Counted from the first letter of the stretch, positions 39,053-51,929 are shown. The stretch is 64,000 bases of DNA from Hyperoodon ampullatus (GCA_949752795.1 OX457071.1:30984800-31048799); one strand, 5' to 3'. Notes: a model not told the origin generated them from the sequence alone. Numbers and translations: made by a program.

Positions 39053-40319
39053 CGAATAAAAGGACTTGCCTACAATAACTTCACTGAGGACTCATGTTAC
39101 CAATTTTCATACTTACTAAAGGGATTGTAAAAAACACCCCAGCATTTTAGAGGTCTTGGTTACATTTGCAGCACTGAGGTAATCTTTCTGCTGTTTGTTG
39201 TCCTGCTTGGTTGAGTACCACAATTAAAGATTATGCTCCCCCTTTTCTTGTTTGAAAACAGTTATTTGGTGACTAGAAAGGCCACGGAGGCATAGCAGGG
39301 AATTAACTCTTAGGTGAATGGGTCAGTTCTTGGAACCAAGTCAGTGGGAAAGGAATGCTCCCCAAGGAAAGCCTGACATGGTGCTAGTTTCCTCCCTTGG
39401 AGAGCCAAGGATAAGTAACTCTCCAATAGGTTCTTCTCTACAGATTTCATTTTCTAAACTCACCCAGTGGTTCTGCAATGGCATCTGCAGGGATATTTGA
39501 ACCCACTCATCCTGTGCTGAGGGTGAGAGGAAATTATAGTCCCGTCAGCCCCCAAAAATTATGAGCCTTTTTTGCAACTAGCAAAGTGTATAGTAAACAA
39601 AGCAATACATCACCAACGAGCATTCTTTCAGAAAAATTATCATATTTTTTCCCCACTAAAAGCTGGGTTTTTTCAGCTTTCTGTGGCTAAGGGGCTTGGT
39701 GAGGTTTTTTTGTCATTGTTGTTGTTGTTGTTATTATTAAGATTTTTTTTATAGCTTAGGTATAAGAAGTTGCCAGCATAGACCTTTGCAATATATTTTA
39801 ATTACAAACACTTGATTTGGAGAATTGCACGAATCAACCTCACAATATTACTAGCTCATTTTTAAAGGTGTGAACATTCTGAAATAATTTCTGGTTCTAG
39901 GATTATCCTTTTTAGGATTATCTTCTAATTCAGATAATCTTATTTTGGTGAAGCAAAAACTATAAACGTTGAAAAAAGGATGATTTGTGTTGGATGGCAT
40001 TAAAAAGAATTTTTTTTTTAATATTCCAGCAACAGCATAATGATTTTCAGATCAAATTCTATCTTCAAAAATATGTGCTCTACATTTCCTGCCAGGTCTG
40101 AAAAATTCATTGGCAGTGTCCCTCCAACAAGGGCTGCAATTCTATGGATAAATAGCTTCTTTAGCTACAACAGTGTACTACCCACCAAGCACTGGGTTTT
40201 TGTGGGTTTTTTTACCAACTGGAAAGGTTTTTTATCTGTACTGTATGCAACTCCTCCTTCTCATTGCCTGTGACTATTTTGAATAGAAAGGCCAGTGTTG
40301 GTTACTGGTCAGTGGCAAA

Positions 40320-40360
40320 GAACACAGAGCATGACGAACACAGAGCATGGTGAACACAGC
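40320..40360 (+). repeat. 16-bp tandem duplication in the 3' UTR
   Basis: Two copies of gaacacagagcatg, each with a 2-base variable end, then a partial third copy (gaacacag). Confidence 0.8.
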
Positions 40361-41853
40361 TGTGAAGCCCTCTATGCTAGTCCTGGAACCAAGTTGGCAG
40401 ATAGTAGGTGAATCACTGAGGTGAAGGGCCGACGTGATTTAATTCTGCCTGCTCTCGTAAGAAGGGCCAATCCCGTTCTCTGCTGAGAGATCTTGAGAGC
40501 ATTACAGGTAGAAGTGGTTTTCAGAATTCATAGAACTGACAGGCAGTGGGAGCCTCCTGAGTGACAGCTAGATTTAAATTTAGCACAGAACGAAATGAGC
40601 TGCTCCTCTGTAATAACATAGGAAAAATTCAGGGACGTGAGCTTGTCTGCTCACCCCCTGAAAGTGGCAACCCAACTGAGACAGTAAGTTTACTGATAGA
40701 ACCTGTCGGCATTATGCCATTTCCCCCTTTTGATGTATTGATACTTCTAAGGAGGAATCCAAGCACAAATAGTGAATGAGTCACTGATCTAGTCGCAGGA
40801 CTGAAATTTACCTGGGACTTGTCTTGGGACATGACAAATTCTCCTTGGTGGATTTTCTACAAGTGTTTCCCTGTGGAAAGGAAGGTGGTTTGGGAGAGAA
40901 GGAATTACATTTTTAAGTAAGAATATCTTCAGGCATAGAAAAGCCTACTCTATTTTATCTTATGTCCATTCTAGACTCTTTTTAAAAGCACAGTAGATGA
41001 TTAACAACAGAAAAGGAGTAGAATCCAAAGGACTTCTCAGTTGTTCTCTAACTAGAAGCATTCTTTGGTTTCAAATTTGAAGCTATTCAGTTTGCAGCTG
41101 GGCGTATGTGCACGTTTGGGAACGTAGACACAGGTAGCTGCAATGGCTTGAGAAGCTACAGTTGACCTGTCTCTTTGCATTTTAGAGATTGATTTCAAGG
41201 AAGTTAAGGTTATTTGAAAAGTTAAGAGGTACAGACTTTGAGGTTTCAATAGATTCCCTCCTTGCATCCTGATCTTAGGTTGTTTGGGAAAAGATTCACA
41301 CTTCCCCATCCACTTCCAGCCCCATCCCATCAATTGTGTGTGGACTTTGAGAAGCCTGCTTGATAACTTGTCTTAAGTTCTATTAAGGCATTTAGACTGA
41401 AATTCCTAATGGCTTTACCATAAAATTTATACTGTTGCCTGGCATTACTTTTACAAAACACTATAGGACATTTATTTTCAAAGGCAGTTCAATAACAATA
41501 ACATAAACCACATTTTTTTTTAAAAGAGCACTTTTTATTCACTTTAAAGTTTAAGTGGAAAATAGGAAGAGGAATGTCAGGGGGGAAAACTTGCAAAATG
41601 CTACAGTGTTTACAAATGCCAGTTCTAGATGATTGAAAAGGCCATTCTCATTATGGTTGAAATTTGGAATAGCTTATACAAAGATTGTGTTCATTTTTAT
41701 TCAGTTGTTTTAACTTCAAATTGCTATTTGTGTTTTAAACATAAATATAATTCTGCACTTTGAAATCAGTTCATTAGAATGATAACATGTATATGGATAA
41801 AGATGCAGTATTCCTTATTCTGTACTTTATTATACTTATCAAAGCTGCAATTG

Positions 41854-41859
41854 AATAAA
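41854..41859 (+). terminator. KLF12: Candidate internal poly(A) signal in the KLF12 3' UTR
   Basis: AATAAA followed within 10-20 bases by a G/T-rich stretch (ctggtgaggtgagg). It could give a shorter transcript about 3.9 kb past the stop. Another AATAAA lies at 43361-43366. Hexamers are common by chance in AT-rich DNA, so this is only a candidate. Confidence 0.3.
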
Positions 41860-44524
41860 TCTGGTGAGGTGAGGCCTTCAAATGTATTAATACGCCTTTG
41901 TTACATTGTTACAACTGCTTAGAAATGTAGCCATGATGTTGTTGTAAAGGTGTCTTAACATTTACAGTAAGGATTGACAGAATTTAAGCAGTGTTGAGAA
42001 TACCAGCATTCATTATACGTTGAGTTACAATCTTTGTGTAAGGGATTGAACGTGAGATAACTCTTATGAATCATAATAGGCCCAGGAAGCCTTAATACTC
42101 ATAGTCCATAATCCAATCTCAGATTTTGCTCCTTACTAATTAATGCCTGTAAATTTAGGAGGTAGATGTATTCTGCAACTTCACTGATCAGATCTCTGCC
42201 TTCCACTTTGCTGAGGTAGTGCATCTCATGAAAAAATCTTTCAACTTGATTTGGTTTTGTTTAGAAAAGGGATTTGGTAAGCCATGTGTCTTCCATATCA
42301 CATTTCTCCTTATCTCCACACTGCCTTCCACTTAACCTGTACAGGCCCCCCGACAGATGCACACCTGTATACACACCCGTATATGCAGCAGCCAGGGGGC
42401 TAATAAATATCAACAGAGAACTTTTTTAAAAGAATGAATTTGTAATAATCCATGCTGTCTAGAAATGTAAGTTATTTACCTTACTAGGGAATCAGCTTAT
42501 AATGCTATATATGACTTTGCCTGCATTTTATAGTTAAGAAGTGTACATAAAAGTTTAAAATGCTATATTTTCACAGTTTCATTATAGAATAATGTCTGTT
42601 TAGCAACCCATGTCCATTGGTACTTTAAATATGCTAAATACTGTGCAACTGCAATAGAAATTCAGATTTTCGTAAGAAAATGAAACAGGAGGATACTGCA
42701 TCTTAAAGAAATAGAGTGAAGATATTTTACTGTATTCGTAACATGTGTGATAGTGGAAAAAGTATTTTCAAACTCACAAATTTTACAGAGGTTGTAAATA
42801 GTTTGATGAAGTATGTTGGGAAAAAGAGCTTCTAGTTTTCATCACAATAAAAAAAAAAACTTGTTCAGATATGCCTTGTGTATCTTACACACGATTAGTG
42901 ATACTGCCATGGGTACTCTGTTCTGCTTTGTCAGAGCACAGCCTCTGTGCTTCCTGACAAAATGGAGTGGCCACTTGTCTCAATTTAGCCAGGATGGTTT
43001 AGAATGCAATGAAGTCATTTTAAGTTGCAGCCAACTGATTCCAAACTCAAAATGTCTTTGCCTGAAAAGAGAAAAACAGCTGCAAAGGATTTTACTTGTG
43101 CTAAAATAGAAGCATCTAGCAATTATTCTCTTTTCTCAGTTACTTTCCTCCTCCATGAAGTAGTTCTCTATCAGAAGAAACAAACACCCTCTACAGGTGT
43201 TTATTCTTGTTGAATCCCAGGGGGGATACTTTTAGCAGTAGCTACCTGTTGACAAGATGAGTGCTATGGATATGGCCACATGTGAAATGAATCTGTACTG
43301 GCAATGGGAATAAGCTAATGCCAGTTTTCAGAAATGAATTAAAAGCTGAAAGTGCCTGTCAATAAACATTATGACCAATGAGATATTCCTATACTTTTAC
43401 ACAGCAATAATTCTTCATCAGACTGGGTTTTTCCTCCACCTTTGCGAAACACATGCACACAGAGTAAATATATATGCACACAGTAAATTGAATCTGTTCA
43501 CATACCCCCTCAAAAATTATTTGGTGTGTTTTAAATATACCTAATCTTGTTTATGTTAGCATTTCTTAATTTAATCTTTCTTAACTACAGAACGTAAGAA
43601 TGCAAATCTGAACTTTATCTCCAATATGTACTCTGGCACACGGCATTTATAATTTTGAGGTGAAAACTTCACTGTGATTTGCCCCAATCTTATGAAGCAC
43701 TTGTGTGTGGCTCAAAAAGTTTTGCTTGGTTAAGAAAAGCCAATTTATTTAGAGCAAAACAGTAGAGATGTTTGCTTGTTTTCCTTTATTTTATTCACTA
43801 ATATCCACTGCACAAATCCATCTTTACATTTCTTCATATCCTTTTCCCCTAATATTTCCTGTTACCATCTAAGAACCATTTTGGAGTGAATATTGACACA
43901 ATCATTTCTCCCCAAAAAGCCTACAAAGGTATGACTGACACTGAGTAAGCCTAGCCTTTGACTAAGCTTTACAGTTAGTCCTGGAAATGACCAGATTTAC
44001 ATTCAGAACTTCACACTATTTTCCTATCATTATTTCACTGCTAAAAGTGGAGTCGTGAATAGAAATATATGAGAAGATGATATGAATAGACAAGAGCCCT
44101 GGAAATTCACCGGCCTCACCATCTCAGAGCACAAAGCCACCCAAACAAGCTACTGAGAGGTATCAGTAAAATCATATTCTTTCAGAGCCAAACGTTTGGG
44201 AAGAGCAATTTTAAAAGTATAATTGTGATTAAACACTCAGGCTTTAGACAGTGAAGACTACAATGATGGACAGTGTTCTCCAGAACCAGATCATAGGCCT
44301 GGAGAAAACCATCTCCCATTTCCTCCTCTGCATTTCAGAAAAAAAGGGAAAGAAGGAAATATGCCAGGTTAGGGTATAAAATAACCATTTAAGTGTCAAA
44401 GGAAAGCTGCTGGGTTCCATAATCTCACTGAAGGCAAGTCTTCTGACTGGGCTGTTTTCTGCAAGTTGTCTGAAAGAACTAAAAGAACTTGAAAGGTCAA
44501 AAGTTCAGCAAACCATGAAAATCA

Positions 44525-44720
44525 TAGCTGTTCTTTAGTAAACCCTTACTACGTGCCAAGTGCTATACTAGGCAATTTTTAGACATATTACCTCTGATCT
44601 GTACAACAGTACCAGATTTTATGGGTGGCTGAGTTGTCCACAAACAGAAATAGTGAGTGACAGAGTGGGAATGTGACATTACCTCTCTCTGGCTCTGAAG
44701 CCTGTATTCTTCCCAGTGCA
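44525..44720 (-). repeat. MIR SINE relic in the 3' UTR
   Basis: 'cccttactacgtgccaagtg', 'gacatattacctctgatctg' and 'agtgacagagtgggaatgtg' follow reverse-complement MIR order. Confidence 0.6.
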
Positions 44721-44777
44721 CCACAGCACGTGTGTTCCCAGAAGCCACCTTTCCACAGCTAACTCTTCAGTAGTTTT

Positions 44778-45003
44778 TTTTGTTTGTTTGTTTGTTTTTT
44801 GTTTTTTTTTGCGGTACATGGGCCTCCCTCTGTTGTGGCCTCTCCCGTTGCAGAGCACAGGCTCCGGACGCGCAGGCTCAGCGGCCGTGGCTCACGGGCC
44901 CAGATGCTCCGCAGCATGTGGGGTCTTCCCTGACCGGGGCATGAACCCGTGTCCTCTGCATCAGCAGGCAGACTCTCAACCACTGCGCCACCAGGGAAGC
45001 CCC
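44778..45003 (-). repeat. CHR-type SINE inserted in the KLF12 3' UTR
   Basis: Antisense CHR SINE with a long T/G-rich tail on the + strand. TSD ttcagtagtttt (44766-44777) and ttaagtagtttt (45004-45015), one mismatch. It would add about 226 bases to the long UTR isoform in this lineage. Confidence 0.92.
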
Positions 45004-47697
45004 TTAAGTAGTTTTATTATAGATGTGTGTCATCTATTTTCCAAATAAGATATAGGGACATGATACAACACGTGACTTAACAGTGGTACATAATATTTGA
45101 AATCAGTCTTCTCCTGGAAAGTCACACGTGGAGGATTATTATAAACAAACAGCACCAGCCCGCTGTCTCCCTGAACTTGTCACTTGCCTCTTAAAATGTT
45201 TAGCCTGGAGATCCAAAATCCTCAAAACTCTTCCCTACTGTGTAGCATTTTCGACAGAGCAGGTTTTCTCAATTCTGCATATTTCTTTGTAGGTTTACTA
45301 GAAGGCTTTCCACCTGTATAGACCTTCTAGAGTATGTTTAAGTTACATTTGAAATGTTCACCTCCATGGAACTAGTCGTTAATAACAGAGCCCCTCTTGG
45401 CGGTGGTGAATGGGGAGACCATCTTGAACATTCAGATGATGAGCAAGAAGAGAGAACGGACAATTCCTTTTCAGATTTCTCACCTAACAGTACCACATTG
45501 GAATGTTTTCAGTAGCCTTATAAATAATTTGTTTGTAGTATTGTTGTTAGTTTAATTGAATTTTACGTAGGAAGCTGTCCAACCTCAGAGAAATGACCCC
45601 GACCCCCCTTTTCTATGTAGATCAAGGTCTCTGACAGTATTGATTTATGGAAGTACTAATGGACTTAGAAAACATTAAGAGAATGTCATTTCTCATGGTA
45701 TTTCTTTTTCTGAAAATGAATCTCCTGAATTATGATCTTTTTCCATGTTACTTGGCTGAGGGAAGAGATAAAACCTGTATAAACAAATTCCCTTCCATGC
45801 TGAAAGCAAGTGTTCCGTGTGCACACAACCCACTGCGGAAAGGGGCTTTCTCCTCAGTTAATTGGGTTTCACAAGCAATAATTTCTCAACAAAAAACCAC
45901 AACTTTAAGTGAGTTGAAAAGAGGTGAATGGTGAAAATAGTCACATCGGTACTTTTTCTTTCTGGATTACTTCTCTAGAAATTTTAAATGTTTGAGGCAA
46001 CAGTCTGCCCTTTGTGCAAAGCAAGAACCAATGAATGGACTCCTTGTGTGAATTATATCTTGCTTTTTCCAAGTGAGGGTGAAGAAGAGGGTAGAATTTG
46101 GGTCAAATTCTAGTCAAAATGCTCAAGTAATCAAAAAGTAGGATATTTTAGGGATATACCAACATCTTCCCTTTCTGCTACTTTCATACTCCTAAGATAT
46201 AGCATAAAACATTATAGGAAATGCTTTTGTCCTACTTGTGTTTGCCCTGCTAGTTTTCCCATAACAGAATTTTGTAATTACATCCAGACTACAGGATATA
46301 TTTCGTCCCCCAGACTTGATTACATTGGATGGGTATTGTTGAACTGGGGCACTGGTGCCTATATTCAAGGCTCTTTCCTATCAACTTGTCTGTCCACACT
46401 TTGTTGTGTTTAAAACTTCATTTTAAAATATTACCATCACCGCCCCCGACCCATGGAATGGTGGCTGTATTGTTTTGTTCATGTCTGTGTGGGACACATT
46501 GCATCACGTGGCAAACCAACTCCCCGTGGATGTGAGATAACTACTTACAAAACCAGCTTAAAAACATCGTCTTCTGTATTATGTCATCCTGTATCATAAT
46601 GCAATTATGTGTATCATAACATGCTCATTTAAAAAAAAAAAAGAGAGAAACCAGCAAATTCATGTTTGTCCATAGAAGAATGTACTCAGAACTTTGTGTT
46701 GTGAAACGATGAGAACAGACCACGTTTAAGATACCCACCTGCCACTTAAAATGACTTAGTTATAATTAGTAGTAGTCTAGACGTTGCTCTTGGTGTGTGG
46801 GATTCAATTCAAACATCATCTTCTTTTGAACAAATCTCTTGGTGGTATTTGAAAAAACACATGAGAATAAAGAAAAATATCATCTTTGACCAAATCAAGC
46901 AGGCATCTTCTTCCTTTTCCTTGACACTTAGCTCATTATACATGGTGATTGGATTACAAGAGCCGTGTAAAAATACAAAAACATCCTTTCGTTTACAAAA
47001 CAGTTATTCTAGGCTTGAAGCCTCTGAACAGCAAGTTGAATAGATGTGCTGCGTCTGATTCACTTTACAGGTGTAATTTTACAAAGGCTCCTGGGTCTCT
47101 GACCCCAGAGAGTTAGAATGCCCAGAGGAGGTCCTCCGAATTAAAGGATAACCCCCCCCCCAATAATGCTGGCAAGCAAATGTGTTAATTTCTTAAATCT
47201 TCATTTGGTTTTCTGTTCAGAGTTTTAATTGCAAATGAATTTATTTCTCCAGCTTATCTAAAGATCTAATTTCCCAATAGTTTCCTCTGCATTTATATAC
47301 TCTGTAGTGTTTAGGCAACCCCTGTTATAAGTTTATTAATATTATGTAAGTGTTGTTCTTGTATTTATGTATAGTGTATGTATTGTAAATATACTCAGAG
47401 CTTTTTTCCTTTTACTGTAAAATGGTGATTTTTTTTTTTTTTTTTTTTTTTTGCCCTATGATAACGTAAAGGGAGACCCTCCTAATGAGATTCTCTCAGA
47501 GGATGATTATTCCAGTCTATTCTCAGAGATGTAAATGAACAAGTGTTATCGTTTTTAATGGTGTCTCAGACATATTCTGTTGGTGCATTGCTTTTCTGTA
47601 TTCAACTTTCCTATGAATTGAGCTGTGAACCGAAATAGAGTTTAAACCTTTAACTGTATGCATTTGTATAATTATCTGAATGAAGGCATGAAGGTTA

Positions 47698-47703
47698 AAT
47701 AAA
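47698..47703 (+). terminator. KLF12: Probable distal KLF12 polyadenylation signal (AATAAA)
   Basis: A canonical AATAAA lies in ggttaaataaagcattttg, about 9.7 kb past the stop, at the end of the mostly repeat-free stretch. Cleavage would fall near 47715-47725. An ATTAAA near 47787 followed by GT-rich sequence is an alternative or additional distal site. Confidence 0.55.
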
Positions 47704-48207
47704 GCATTTTGTATGGAACGAAACTCCCTAATTATTACTAAGGCTGATCCAGACACTTTGGAAATCATAGTTATTAACCATTCTAATTAAACCTTTGTTA
47801 TGAAAAGTTTTACCATTTGTGTATAGTAATTTAAAACACAGAACAAGATAGCCTCTATACTAAAAAATGAACAGGGTTTTATTTCATGACAACCAGGACC
47901 TAAAGAGGGATTCCTAACAATATTTTAATGAATGTAAAGCTAAAAAGTGGTCCAGGAATGTGAAGTGATATGAAAAAAAGATATTTTTCAGAGCCTAAAG
48001 TTAAATCTCTATAATTGAATGAATTATAATATTTTTCAGACTTTGTGGATCATTTAAGTGTAGAATGATCCATTTAACACATGCCAACGCTAGTTTATTT
48101 CCGTAAATTTTTTAAGAAAACAATTATAAGGCTTTTGAAAATAAGACCATCAATGAGTAGACTATCTTTTAAGTAATTGCTAAAAAAGCACTTGAAAAAT
48201 CTAAGTA

Positions 48208-48667
48208 CAGTAAGTCTCCTACATATGAACAAGTTCCGTTCCAAGAGCACATTCGTAAATCTAATTTGTTCTTGAGTCCAACAAAGTTAGCCTAGGTACC
48301 CAACTAACACAATCAACTATATAGTACTGTATTGTAATAGATTTATAATATTTTTCACACATATAATACCAAACACAAAAAATAAAACATTTTTAATCTT
48401 ACAGTACAGTACCCTGAAAAGTACAGTAGTACCAGCTATATCACCGCTGCTTTTACGCTTGCTTCCAGAGATCCTGGGTTTGGAATAAAGATACTGTACT
48501 ACTGTACTCTATTCAGTACTGTACAATAAAGTACACAAAAGCACAACCACTTGTAGAGAATGCACACACGTGACAGCATACGCCAGACATGGTGATTCGA
48601 CATGCGAATGCATGTTCCCATCTTTGAAAGTTCACAACTTAAAGGTTCATATGTAGGGGACTTACTG
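48208..48667. mobile_element. Tigger-like (Tc1/mariner) non-autonomous transposon
   Basis: Terminal inverted repeats of about 23 bp: the left end starts cagtaagtctcctacatatg, and the right end read in reverse starts cagtaagtcccctacatatg. It is flanked by TA on both sides (48206-48207 and 48668-48669), as expected for Tc1/mariner. 460 bp, no transposase ORF. Internally rich in short 'tacagtac' repeats. Confidence 0.88.
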
Positions 48668-48769
48668 TATCCTCCTATTAGTGTCCTTCAGTTGGAGACC
48701 TACTAGAAAAATCCATTCAACAATGAGAATGGTAGTAAATGCTTCTAACAATTATATAAGAAGATGACA

Positions 48770-48955
48770 ATTAAAACAATATTTGAGTACTTCCTAGATG
48801 CCAGGCAGTGTTCTAAGTATTATATTTGTTCCCTTTATTCATTACAAAAATCCTGAGTTAGATTCTGTTATTATCCTAATTTTATAGAGGTAAAAGTAAG
48901 GTAATGAGTTCAAGCAACTTTCCCAGTCTGGTTCCAGGATTGGTGTCTTAGGCTA
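48770..48955 (-). repeat. MIR SINE relic
   Basis: 'ttcctagatgccaggcagtg', 'ttctgttattatcctaattt' and 'gagttcaagcaactttccca' follow reverse-complement MIR order. Confidence 0.7.
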
Positions 48956-50535
48956 CTGAAGGGTTAAGGGGATGAGAAAGGATGGAAGGTGGGGAGCAGG
49001 GGGTCCAGGTGATAGAATAAGTAGTGATGAATATCATAGAAGTGTTCGACAAATACCTTTTATTATATATGTACAAATAAATAAAAATAAATCCAATAAA
49101 TGCTATTCTTCATACTTGGCAAACCGTAGTGTAGTTTAATAACTCATAAAAATCAGAGATTGAAATTGATTTTGACTCACTTTATTCCTGACTCAAATCC
49201 ATTTGTAAATGAACTTTGAGTTCTGTGAACTCACTGGGTTCCACTCAGAGACGCTGTGCAAGGAGAGCCATGAGGGCTGCACATCACGCTCCACTCCATC
49301 CAGGCCGCTCCTTCCATGTAGGTTGGAAGGCTCAGTGCACTGTATATTTGACTTTCCCAAGCCTGGTTGCTTTGAGCATCTGAAGGGCTCCTAAGGGAGT
49401 GACTCCTCTCCCAGGGCGAGCTTCCTTGGCACTTTCATGGTGACCACAACACCAACTCTACAGAAGAAATCACTCACTAAATGATGATAAGATGCTTTGA
49501 CAATTGAGGCAACAAGCTGTAAGTACATTTTTTCCTAATCTATTTATGAATATTTTAGTCGTGCCATTTTAGAAATAACCCATTCAGGCAAAAGCCAATA
49601 AGTTAGGATAGTCTATGTTGTTTAACACTCTGGTGAAGCATGGTAGTAACTTGTAAGGCTGAGCCTAATTCATTCACTTACTTCATTTTTGGATGTGACT
49701 TTGTAACAAAGTGGAAACTTGGACATTAGATTTACATGTCTTTGGCCTGATTTCCTGAGCGTTCTCTTTAGGCCACACAAGCAGCTAAGCCAGCTCTACA
49801 GCTTTGTTCTTGTTTGTTTTGCAGTCTGCCTTAGGAAACTTTGTCATAAGCATAGACCAATGAAGCAACTCTCATGGAATAGATCACCCGATACTACTAT
49901 TCTACGTTCAAGGTAATTTATTTGTCAGTGTTTCTTCTACCAAGTGATTCCTGGATACTTCAACAATAGGTGGAATTATATGGGTGCTAGATAATTCTGA
50001 AACTTCCTCAGTTCTTACATCTACTCTGGATGTTTTGCCATAGCTGACATTTCTAATCTGAACATTGATGGTTTCGCTGTTTCTGTTTCTCTCCACGTCA
50101 ATGACTACAAAGCAACAGCATGAAAGAGTTAAAAGTATAGAAATAGCAATGTGATTAAGATTAGAATACCTTGGAGCTTTATCAAAAAGGAAAAATATTT
50201 CAGTGCTAGAACAAAATTATACTCCCTAAAAAATTTTCAGTCCCAAAAGGCCACTGATGGTTTTCATACCATATACTACATTGTCTTCCCACCAAAGTTG
50301 CACAGTGAGTTCCCTGTGCTTTGTCCGACCGCTGCCTGGATTTAATATATTTCTCTCCCAGTAGTGCAATAAGTATAATTTACGTCACTTCCTGTTTAGT
50401 CTAAATTCACCAATGAACACCTACACAGCCCATACACTTGAATGATTGTCTATTTCTAAAATAAAATGCATTTTCCTTATACAGGAACAACTTTTACATG
50501 ATCTTTCCCTTTGACAGTTTCACTGTGGTAAATTC

Positions 50536-50538
<3 letters not shown>

Positions 50539-50571
<33 letters not shown>
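50539..50571. repeat. (TG)n microsatellite
   Basis: About 33 bp of uninterrupted TG. Confidence 0.95.
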
Positions 50572-50573
<2 letters not shown>

Positions 50574-51106
50574 CTCAGTTTTATGAGGCCATGATAATAT
50601 CAATAACATCAGACTTAAGCAGGTATGCTAAAAACAGGTTCACTCAGGGACTACTCCAGAATTGCTTAAAAATATGTATAGCCATCATGATGCCCCCTTT
50701 TATTAGAGCTACGGTTTACATGCATATATTGTAACCTATTACCTTGGAGAGGGTTGCAAGGCACTGTAAGTCTGTGCCTTGAGCTACTGTGACGTCCAGA
50801 TCCCTTAGAGCTTTCAGACTCTACCAAAGACTCAGGTCAGTTCAAACATCTCAAGGGCAGCCTTGCTGTGCCCCAGACTCCTCTGAGCTCTTCAGCTTGA
50901 CCAGAGACCAATTCATGAGGTAGATGTGGTCATGAAGGTTTAGCATAATTGATCATCCTCAGGGCCCTTCAAGCTTACATTAGCACGGACTGTACATTCC
51001 ATTTCTGAACCTACCTCACCTTTCATGGCTAATTTGGAGCCACTGCTTTGTAATATGTTCAGTATGAATCCACACAGTCACTTGGGCATGGATGTTGATT
51101 CTTTTG

Positions 51107-51108
<2 letters not shown>

Positions 51109-51149
<41 letters not shown>
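51109..51149. repeat. (AT)n microsatellite
   Basis: About 40 bp of pure AT alternation. It is self-complementary and could extrude a hairpin. Confidence 0.95.
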
Positions 51150-51151
<2 letters not shown>

Positions 51152-51339
51152 AATATTTTGTAACTTAAGTGAGAAATTATATTTGCTATATCTAAAACAT
51201 AGGAGAATGGTTAGGAGATTTCATATAGTTTATTTATTCAGCCACCCATAACAAGTCATTGTTATGGTTACTAGTAAAAAGTTTTACATGTGTAAAATAA
51301 AGCACACATTTGAGTTATTACTCTGTGTAGGTATTATAC

Positions 51340-51500
51340 TAATTAATATGGGATATAAAAATTGTACCTCATACATGATCCCTGACTGAAACTAGGTTAC
51401 AACCTATTGGAGTAGATAAATACAGTTTCTATAGTATAAAATATAAATGGATAAGCACCACCAGAACTGGCTAAGGTGCTGTGAAAGGTTAAATGTAGAG
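51340..51500 (-). repeat. L2 LINE relic
   Basis: Weak L2-like text ('cctcatacatgatccctgac', 'gttacaacctattggagtag'). Approximate. Confidence 0.35.
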
Positions 51501-51779
51501 AGAATAGCTTCTGTAACACAGGTAATCAGCGGGGCTTTCATGTCCCCTGAGATCTCTCTTGCATGCAGTTGCTCAGATCCCTAATTCCATGCCCAGTGAA
51601 AGACCAAAGCCCTCCCCAGGATTTCCGTGAACTTTGGGGGCATGTGCAGCCCCGGGGGTAAAGGAGGCAAGGCTGCTCGCATCATCACAATCACCTCATT
51701 CTCTTGGTTTATGGATCATTTCAAGGTCTAAAGTGTGCTGTCTCTGTTTTCTGACCTGTCAGCTTCTTCTTTGATTTAC

Positions 51780-51817
51780 TACACACATGCGTGTGTGCAT
51801 GCACACACACACGTGTA
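51780..51817. repeat. Alternating purine/pyrimidine tract with 18-bp palindrome
   Basis: 38 bp of perfect alternation. It contains the exact palindrome gtgtgtgcatgcacacac at 51791-51808. Confidence 0.85.
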
Positions 51818-51929
51818 AATTATACATTCATTTGTTTGCACACTGAAGTTTTGTGACCCATTAGTGGCAATGAAATCCATTTACTGGGTCAAGATGAAAA
51901 TTTTCAAAAATTAAATAAAGAATAGTATG

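Larger units (their letters stand above)
38021..47720 (+). other. KLF12: KLF12 3' untranslated region (end inferred)
   Basis: About 9.7 kb of mostly unique, AT-rich DNA following the stop codon. KLF12 transcripts are known for a very long 3' UTR, and the distance to the AATAAA at 47698 agrees with that. The only clear recent insertion is one antisense CHR SINE (44778-45003); a MIR relic lies next to it. There are Pumilio-type TGTAAATA motifs at 42793-42800 and 47384-47391, several microRNA seed matches (listed separately), a TTG/TTA run near 39715-39740 and a poly(T) tract near 47431-47452. Open frames in this stretch are short and unlike known proteins. The 3' boundary is inferred from signals, not from transcript data. 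Confidence 0.75.
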
